Source: Pelargonium cotyledonis
Taxonomy: Eukaryota > Streptophyta > Magnoliopsida > Geraniales > Geraniaceae
NCBI GenBank assembly: GCA_036897625.1
Contig: JAYMTA010001108.1
Span: 1 to 21,766, forward strand
Direction of reading: 5' to 3'
DNA length: 21,766 bases
The notes beneath the pieces are model-generated. The model was not told the origin of the DNA. It did no database searches and was given only the letters and a program-made list of their open reading frames with translations. Shown here piece by piece: positions 10,539-21,766 of the stretch. The position numbers and the translations under genes were made by a program. Position 1 is the first letter of the stretch. Each line of letters opens with the position of its first letter.

Positions 10539-10583
10539 GAGAGAGAGAGAGAGAGAAAGGAACGGAGCTCGCCGAAACCCTAG
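10539..10583 (+). promoter_or_regulatory. (GA)9 tract and telo box in the katanin leader
   Basis: A GA repeat at 10539-10556 is followed by AAACCCTAG at 10575-10583, the plant telo-box sequence, 28 bases before the ATG. GA-rich leaders and telo boxes are both common close to plant transcription starts; telo boxes act together with site II elements, present just upstream at 10300-10395. The leader region 10441-10610 has no upstream ATG. Confidence 0.6.
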
Positions 10584-10610
10584 GATTTGCCGATCCCGGC
10601 GTAGAGGAAA

Positions 10611-15661
<5,051 letters not shown>

Positions 15662-16164
15662 TTGTGTATTGTCTAAATCCTTAACCTTGTATTTGTTTGG
15701 TCTGTGTGATTAAATGTTTATCATGTGTCTGAAAAAAGGTCACATATAGCTGTGTTACTTTTCTGTATCTGTATCCATTATCTTCTCATGTAATGATCTA
15801 TTATCATTCTATTTTGGAAAATTACCTTTGTTCATTGGCTTCATTTGGAACTCTGCTTCCAGGAATTGAATCTTTCTTCTGCAACCATTGTTCGGAATAA
15901 TGAGGTTAATTTGTAGCATTGTGAATTTTACAACTAATATGTTTTGTTTTTGTTGTTGTTGCAGTGTGGCTATTATCGACCAATACCAAACTTATGTTTG
16001 TGTCTTTTTCTCTATCCTCCATTGCTTGTCCCGCCCAAATTATAAACTAAATTAACGTCACAACCTGGTATTTGATAATACCCATGAGAGTGTTGAGTGA
16101 GCCAAACCACATCATCACTGATCCTAGGGACGCTTTTATTAGTTATTTATTTACCATAACTACC

Positions 16165-16171
16165 TATAAAT
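16165..16171 (+). promoter_or_regulatory. Likely TATA box of the EGF-like gene
   Basis: TATAAAT lies 78 bases before the ATG at 16249, in the sequence ACCTATAAATCC. A start of transcription some 30 bases downstream would give a leader of about 45-50 nt with no upstream ATG. No other TATA-like element fits better in the 16050-16248 interval. Confidence 0.55.
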
Positions 16172-16248
16172 CCTACAAAACAACCCTTCACTTGATTTCT
16201 GGAGGGAAAGAAAACTCAGTCAAGAAACATATATATCCCATAATATTC

Positions 16249-17598
16249 ATGGGGAGGTATAATTTACCCGATTTTACTGTCATTTCTTTTCATATTGTTC
16301 TTGTCTTTGCCGTCTTTTCTTGCAATCACCTCACAGCCACTTCTACTATAGGTATGTTTGATTTCTGTAGACTAAAAGTTAACGACATGTTTTTTGATAT
16401 AGTCTTGATCATTTACTGGGTTTTGTGGCACAGATCTTGCCTGTGCATTAATAGACCCATTGAAATTATGCGGAAAAGGAACATGCGAGCCAAACTCGAC
16501 TGCAACTTTGGGTTATGATTGTAAGTGTGATCCTGGATGGAAACATTTGCAGGTCCTCAATGTTACCATCCCTATTTGTGCTTTTCACAATTGTGAGTCT
16601 CTCTCTCTCTCTCTCTGTAAATATACTATGCACATGTTTTGTATACGATATACTGATAAAATGTGAATGAAATAACATTTGGCAGGTACAACTGATTTCC
16701 AGTGTGGCAATGGAGCTCCTCTGCAGCCTCTTCCTCCTCCACCCATCATGAATGGAACTTTTCCGCCACCTAACATTAACATCACTAAAGGTCTGTATAC
16801 ATTTGCATTTGCTTGCACTTTGTTATGGGAGAATTGCATTTGATTATGGTATTGTTATTATATACAGTGTGCGACTCTTGGTGTATGGGAGGGAGCTGTA
16901 ACTTTGTACTCGGGAATTTTAGTTGTGATTGCAATGAAGGCTATGGAAATCTGCTCAAGAATCCAGTTTTGCCTTGCATCCAAAAATGTACTGTATCTGT
17001 GATTGGATTCTTAAGAACTGCCAAAAATAAATACTCTCACCGTCCCGAAATGAGTGTATTGTTTGTCTAATTTTTTTGTTCCAAAATAAGTGTCTTGTTT
17101 CTATTTTTATATTAGTATATTAATGTTCTTCCCATATTACCCTTATCACTTATGCACATGGGCAAATCTGCACATGGGGTGCACATGGAGAAAGTGAGGG
17201 TTATATTGGAAACAAGCTAAATTATCTTGTAATTCTTAATTTTTGCAAAAAATGGAAACAAGACACTCATTTTGGGACGGAGGTAGTAGCTAATGTGTCT
17301 GTGTTTGTGTTTGTTTTGGAAGGTTACTTGGGCGGACAATGTAATAATGGACTGTCTCCTCCTCCTTCAGGTTCTGGACCTATTGTATGATTTATTTTGA
17401 CATATTAAATTTGGGGCGGGTTATAGTTGCCTCGTATTCTGACTCGAATAACTCGCTGTGATATGGAAATGAAATTAACAATTTGCTGAAAATGTGTGAT
17501 TTGTAGGTTCAAATGATGTGCCAAATTGCTCCAGGAGTACACCTCATGCCCTAATTATGATAATATTAGCCTCTCTCTTCCTTGTATTTACGTTTTAA
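16249..17598 (+). CDS. Small secreted EGF-like protein with GPI-type tail (six exons, 208 aa)
   Basis: Exons: 16249-16351, 16434-16592, 16686-16790, 16868-16987, 17323-17370, 17507-17598, all GT-AG with every intron in phase 1. Residues 1-32 form a signal peptide with a hydrophobic core (ISFHIVLVFAVFSC). The first cysteine module spans about 38-88 (LCGKGTCEPNS, YDCKCDPGW). A proline-rich spacer contains PLPPPP and PPPNIN. A second EGF-like module follows (CDSWCMGGSC, NFSCDCNEGY), then QCNNGLSPPPS and a hydrophobic C-terminal stretch (ALIMIILASLFLVFTF) ending the protein, as in GPI-anchored precursors. Several NXS/T sites suit a cell-surface glycoprotein. It resembles the plant proteins labelled neurogenic locus notch-like; there is no kinase domain, so it is not a full wall-associated kinase. 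Exact function unknown. Phase-1 exons match module boundaries, as expected of EGF genes. Confidence 0.82.
16598..16616 (+). repeat. (TC)9 tract in EGF-gene intron 2
   Basis: A pure TC run lies a few bases inside the 93-bp intron 16593-16685, directly after the GTGAG donor. It is probably a polymorphic microsatellite without coding effect. Confidence 0.8.
17034..17286. mobile_element. Stowaway-type MITE (253 bp) in EGF-gene intron 4
   Basis: Ends CTCTCACCGTCCCGAAATG and CATTTTGGGACGGAGGTAG are inverted, flanked by TA (17032-17033 and 17287-17288). It is the same subfamily as 923-1222 but has only one copy of the 47-bp unit duplicated there. It sits wholly within the intron 16988-17322, about 45 bases after the donor and 36 bases before the acceptor, making up most of that intron, and does not disturb the reading frame. 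Confidence 0.88.
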
Positions 17599-18034
17599 TT
17601 AAGGAATGGAACAGGACAGAATTTTTATAGTGACGATTATCAGAGCCAGCGCATTTTATTTCGTTAAGAGATTATATAGTTTCATATTGCTAATAGATTT
17701 CACTCAAGTATTATTCTTAAATAAATATTGTTCATTTGGGTTTTATTAATGGAGATCATAATTTAGAAGTATACGATCTCGGAGGTGTGGTCCGGATATG
17801 GTAAGACAGTTGGGGGAGGGTTTGCCTAGTTCTCTCGATTTGGTTAACTGGGTAGCAACTGGTTCAAATGAGCTTTTATTCACTGGTCAAAATCTCCCAG
17901 TTGGAGTCGTGGTTTTTTCTACGTTCAATTTATGTTACTTTCTCGATTGGTTGCAGCCTAGTTTGTTTAGGACTAGTTTGTTGTTTTTCTCGTCCATGTA
18001 ATATGAAAGTTTTTAGTTCATGTTGAAAAAAAAG
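17599..18034 (+). other. EGF-gene 3' region, then unassigned sequence ending in an A run
   Basis: The 3' UTR probably ends near 17740 after AATAAA at 17720-17725. From about 17760 to 18034 the base composition changes to a more mixed, less AT-rich sequence that ends in TTGAAAAAAAAG. It has the look of a 3' tail of a retroposed or LINE-like sequence, but I see no target duplication and cannot recognise a protein in it. Left unassigned. Confidence 0.35.
17720..17725 (+). terminator. AATAAA polyadenylation signal of the EGF-like gene
   Basis: A canonical AATAAA lies 122 bases after the TAA stop, with T-rich sequence on both sides. The spacing is normal for a plant 3' UTR. Confidence 0.55.
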
Positions 18035-18065
18035 GGACACGGTCTAATGAAGCCCGTGAAGTCAA

Positions 18066-18149
18066 GGCCCATATCATACTTGGGCTTTTTCAATCAAGCC
18101 TGCTTTTAAGTGGGCCAGAACTTTTTTAAAATGTTGTTGGGCTGGCCCA
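18066..18149. promoter_or_regulatory. Orphan cluster of five GGCCCA/TGGGCY motifs
   Basis: GGCCCA at 18066-18071, TGGGCT at 18081-18086, TGGGCC at 18111-18116, TGGGCT at 18138-18143 and GGCCCA at 18144-18149, the last two forming a near palindrome. Five motifs in 84 bases resembles the cluster before the katanin gene, but no coding gene follows on either strand within reach. It may mark a noncoding transcript or a dead promoter. Confidence 0.4.
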
Positions 18150-18482
18150 TTAACAGGAATGTATTAATAAATAAAAATAAATAGTAGAGAGTATGGATTG
18201 TGATTGGTCACCATCTTTAATGAAAAAAAAATAAATTGTTTAGGAGATGAACTAATACAAAACTATGGATCAATATCTCATACTCTCGACTGAGCTAGCT
18301 TATGACAATGTGATTGGACACTAAAAAACTCGACATTTTGAATGATGCCAATAACTGACTGAGCCTCCAATCATGCGATTGGACACTCGGAAAACAAAAA
18401 AGCGATGCACAATAATGCGACATTTTGATGTATGGACTATCCCATGTAAAGTTAAAAAATAGGCAAGTTTGGCATGACACTA

Positions 18483-18502
18483 GAGTTGAGTTGAGTTGAG
18501 TT
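18483..18502. repeat. (GAGTT)4 microsatellite
   Basis: Four exact GAGTT units in gene-free sequence. No function inferred. Confidence 0.85.
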
Positions 18503-18931
18503 GTAGTTATTATGGAAGGTGTTGCTGGTTTTCAAGTGCAAAACTATTCAACTGTACAGTAACAATGAAATAAGAGATATGAAAGTACGAACTAAAAGAG
18601 CAGAAGACCACCACACAGGATCTTGCATCCATATAAAACACACAAGTGGACACAAAAAATATAAGGCATGTCTTTGATTTTGTGCATCTTTTGTTGTTTC
18701 CATTGTCTTATCCCATGTTTCCTAACCCTAATTTTCAATTTCTTTGTAATGCTACTACCATGTTCTTCATGCTAATCAATCAATTTTTTGTAATGCTTTT
18801 GTTTTTAAGTACACCTTATTTTCTGCATTTTTTTTGTCTTTTCTATTGTTTGTTGAACTAGAATTTTTCATTATTTAGTAAAATAATGGCTTTGTAGTTT
18901 CATGGGAAAAATGTTACATCTTTGTAATAAG

Positions 18932-19185
18932 GTAAAAGACTCAACTTGGTCTCCGGACTTTGGTGTTTTGACTCAATTTAAAGTTTCTGAACTTTCAAAT
19001 GATCCAAAATGGTCCATTAACTTTCAAATATCGACCCAATTTGGTCTTTGCCCTTGAAGCTTATATCAATAGTTTAGGGACCAAATTTGGTCACTATTTG
19101 AAAGTTCAAGGGTTAAATTGGATAAAAAACGAAGATTAAACTAGGTCAAAACACTAAAATTCGGAGACCAAATTAAATCTTTTAC
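18932..19185. mobile_element. Foldback element, 254 bp, near-complete inverted repeat
   Basis: The left half begins GTAAAAGACTCAACTTGGTC and the right half ends with its inverse, AATTAAATCTTTTAC preceded by TTCGGAGACC. Matching continues inward through GTGTTTTGACYYAGTTTA-like, CTTGAACTTTCAAAT and GACCAAATTTGGTC words, so almost the whole element can fold into one hairpin. The flanks (TTGTAATAAG on the left, ATAGTGATAATG on the right) allow at most a degenerate target duplication. This is a common plant noncoding repeat with inverted arms; Mutator-like MITEs are the likeliest class, but this is not proven. Confidence 0.65.
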
Positions 19186-20998
19186 ATAGTGATAATGAGC
19201 TAATGCGAATATGTGAATATTGGATAATCCAATTAAATATCTGGAAATGCCATAGTTGACACCATTGTGATGTTTTGGTGGACTTGCTTGATTGAGCTAG
19301 TAGCCAAAAAATAATTAATGCCCAAAAAAGTATACAAATTGTGTTGCAATGGAAGGATCAATTAATGGGGAGCTTCAAGTAATGGGTTGTGGGTTGGCAG
19401 ATAAGGCCAACCTAATCTTCAATTTGTGTTATGGACCACAATTTTATTTATTTATTTTGATTTTGTCTTATTATATATACTCAATTGGCTCATAAGTAGA
19501 GTATCAAAGTTATAGTTTTAACTTCACTTATTCAGTTAATTAATTAATCAATCAGTGTTGAAATGACTATGATGACATTTTTTTTTAAATTTCTTAATTT
19601 CATCATGTATGAAATTGAATATTATAGTCTTTGGAAGTGGAAGACATAATACATATGGGATTTGACTTTTGGTCAAATCTTTTCATGGGCAACACACACA
19701 ATTCTTTTTGCCCACAATAGTATTTAGATCTCACTTTCAAGCAAAATAAAACTTTGTGGTGTGTGTGGGTCGACAATAATTAGAACAATAAATAGTGGTC
19801 AAATGCTATTTGTTGGATAATGTTTTTATGCATATTCTTCTCATCAATTATAATTATCACTATCTTATGTGGTGGACTTTTTATTATTTATTTTTTTAAA
19901 TGAAAATATAGTTTCTCTTTAATTTATAAGACCATTGTTATCGTTTGAAAATAACTTTAAGCAAGTTAATTACAAACAAATGTTGAAGCAAATAACAGTA
20001 CATAAACGAACTTTTTGTTAAGAAATCAGCCACAAAATTTGCTTCTATTTGCACAAGCCGAAAGACTACCTCTCACACAAACACTATCTAATCGTTATAG
20101 GCATATCAATCAAAGAAGTCCAATATGGTGTAATCTTCCATAACCCTAAGATAAGAGAGTTCAAAAATCAAAACAGTAAAAGAGTCGTTCAATTTGATTA
20201 TTTTAGTAACTCGTAATCTTAAACAAAAACCAATGTCATCCGATGTTATTCAAAACAGTACAAGCATTTGTAACATTTTGATGTCCAAATTAAGTCCCCT
20301 GTAGCTCTGAAATTAGCAAGAACAAAGAACAAATACAAGGATTGAAATAATATTAAAAGAAAAAAAAAAGAAAAGAAGTTAAAAATGGAAGAGAAAGTAC
20401 AAAGAGAAGTGAAGCAATTAATACAAAAAGACGGTGAAGGTTGCTTTCAATACAAAAAAGGACAAAACATGAGGCCAAAGAAGATTCCTCTTCCATGGAT
20501 GAATCAAATTAAAGCTATTTTGATTTGATCTTCAAATGCTGTAAAAAAAATTTGTTGTTTCTGTTGTCTATAGGGATGTTTCCACACCGATTTTATTTTA
20601 TTTTTTTGGATTTGTATCCAACATACACACCACTACATATATTGGCATATATATGATGGTACATCACTAGCACATTGGATAAGTTTCTCCATTTGTCTGC
20701 GCTAATTTCAAATCAAAAAAGCTTTTTGTTCATAAACATGGGTTTTCTTCAATATTGAACCCTACCCTAATGAGATAATGAGAAAGTTATAGTTTGTTAC
20801 CGGGAATCGCTGCTTTAGCAGCTATTTTTGTTCCGGAAGTACATTTCAGAACGTGGAAGAGATTCAAATGGAGGAACGTTCGTTCTCTTCGTAAGAAAAT
20901 ATTACAAAAGCTGACAATTTTCTTGGCAAAATCATCTGGGTCTAAGCCTATAATCATCAGTGAGTTTGCACACCTCGTTAATAAAACAAATATCTAAT
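19186..20998. other. AT-rich intergenic sequence, no supported gene
   Basis: Long A and T runs dominate (for example 20358-20382 is a purine tract). One perfect 8-bp inverted repeat with TTGAC cores occurs at 19659-19679. A 67-codon open frame at 20794-20997 has somewhat more balanced base use but no recognisable domain and begins at TTG, so it is not called as a gene. Confidence 0.55.
19659..19679. promoter_or_regulatory. Inverted W-box pair
   Basis: GATTTGAC, five bases, GTCAAATC: a perfect 8-bp inverted repeat with two opposed TTGAC cores, the core bound by plant WRKY factors. No adjacent gene is recognised, so a regulatory role is only a possibility. Confidence 0.3.
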
Positions 20999-21109
20999 GA
21001 GTCGCTCTGCTCCTAACGAGATTTCATTTACTTGTTGAATTACTTAGGATGGGCGTTAAACAACCATGTTAGTGTTTTTTTTAATGAACAACCATGTTAT
21101 CATTAAAAT

Positions 21110-21209
21110 GAACGCGAGACATCATTAAAAAAGAAGGATCCAGCGGGTCGCTACGATCTACAAATTCATTAGAGTGAGTATGAATCATATTAGATGATGT
21201 GTCATCCCC
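21110..21209 (+). repeat. Third, worn copy of the 102-bp TIR element
   Basis: GACATCATTAAAAAAGAAGG, GCGGGTCGCTACGATCTAC, AAATTCATTAGAGTGAGTAT and the end GTGTCATCCCC align in order with the element at 2626-2727, over about 100 bp. The left end has decayed (AACGCGAGAC in place of GGTGATGACAC). A further core-like fragment, GAGTCGCTCTGCTCCTAACG, lies at 20999-21018 and may be a remnant of another copy. The flanking TATATCAGTT-rich sequence of the first two copies is absent. Confidence 0.6.
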
Positions 21210-21766
21210 TCGTGATCTTGACTTATCTTAAGCCTAGAAATGTTATGGATGATCATATACATTCTTATATATATTCAAAATCATCTTATAATTTTACCGT
21301 ATTCCAAAGGAAAAAATAGAAAAGCTGCAGCTAAATTTTTTGACATAATTATTGCAAAAGACAAAGGAACACCATTATATTTATATTCATATTCATATTC
21401 ATAATGAGCAGATTATTCTTGGCCCTTGAAGATTTCAAAATCACCTATCAATTTTTTTGGGTGGTGATAAATCCACACTAACAAGGGATAAATCCACACC
21501 CTTTTACGTGATATGACCAAATTGTCCCTGATTTACAAATCATTGAAATCTGAAACATTAATTACAAATATGATTTCTCACACGTCACTAATGACAATAA
21601 TAAATGTACGTGAGTAATCCAAGGGGTGTTCAATTATTCTAAGTTGTTTCCCATCTTTTAATTTTTTTTAAGTCACATATACATAAGTTAATTATTTTTA
21701 TTTTAATAATTACGTAAAAGAGATTATGTAGCTTTTTTGGGGTATTATCTCTACTTGTGGTGATAG
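21210..21766. other. AT-rich intergenic sequence at the window end
   Basis: No gene, RNA or transposon end recognised. It contains an ATATTC triplet repeat at 21383-21403 and otherwise only A/T runs. Confidence 0.6.

Noticed and set aside
16072-16248. Open frame extending upstream of the EGF-gene ATG
   Set aside because: It would run through the likely TATA box at 16165-16171, and the residues encoded there do not look like a signal peptide; the ATG at 16249 directly starts a good one.
17798-18001. A 67-codon plus-strand open frame before an A run
   Set aside because: No family resemblance seen; the stretch may be the tail of a retroposed sequence, but no target duplication supports even that.
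20794-20997. A 67-codon plus-strand open frame with slightly more balanced base use
   Set aside because: It begins at TTG, has no recognisable motif, no promoter and no exon continuation. It runs into the worn TIR element region.

Overview
The window looks like nuclear DNA of a eudicot plant. It is AT-rich, its genes are split by short GT-AG introns with T-rich acceptors, it carries plant-type MITEs (Stowaway with TA target duplications), and all three recognisable genes encode plant proteins. The species cannot be told from the sequence alone.

Layout. Positions 1 to about 5200 are gene-free, AT-rich and full of small transposon remains: a 300-bp Stowaway MITE (923-1222), a SINE-like retroposon with a 27-bp target duplication (1288-1429), and a pair of inverted ~200-bp repeats (1745-1947 and 2573-2795), each centred on a 102-bp element with GGTGATGACAC ends. 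Then three genes follow head to tail on the + strand. (1) 5877-9627, nine exons, 394 codons, a PLP-dependent class I/II aminotransferase of the VAS1/ISS1 type, which links methionine and aromatic amino-acid metabolism to auxin and ethylene precursor pools. (2) 10611-15661, seven exons, 542 codons, the catalytic p60 subunit of the microtubule-severing enzyme katanin. (3) 16249-17598, six exons, 208 codons, a small secreted protein with EGF-like cysteine modules, a proline-rich spacer and a GPI-type hydrophobic tail. From 17.6 kb to the end no gene can be supported; this part holds an orphan cluster of GGCCCA/TGGGCC motifs, a 254-bp foldback element and a third copy of the 102-bp element.

Context. 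As I recall, the Arabidopsis orthologues of genes 1 and 2 are adjacent loci (At1g80360 and At1g80350), so this pair looks like conserved eudicot synteny. I see no sign that the three genes share a pathway; each has its own leader or promoter. Exons were joined by hand from GT-AG sites and continuity of reading frame, and all three reconstructed proteins are open from start to stop.

The points most worth a second look are the 23-residue extension of katanin past its usual C-terminus, the tandem duplication inside katanin intron 1, the recent Stowaway insertion inside the EGF gene, and the small 102-bp TIR element family.
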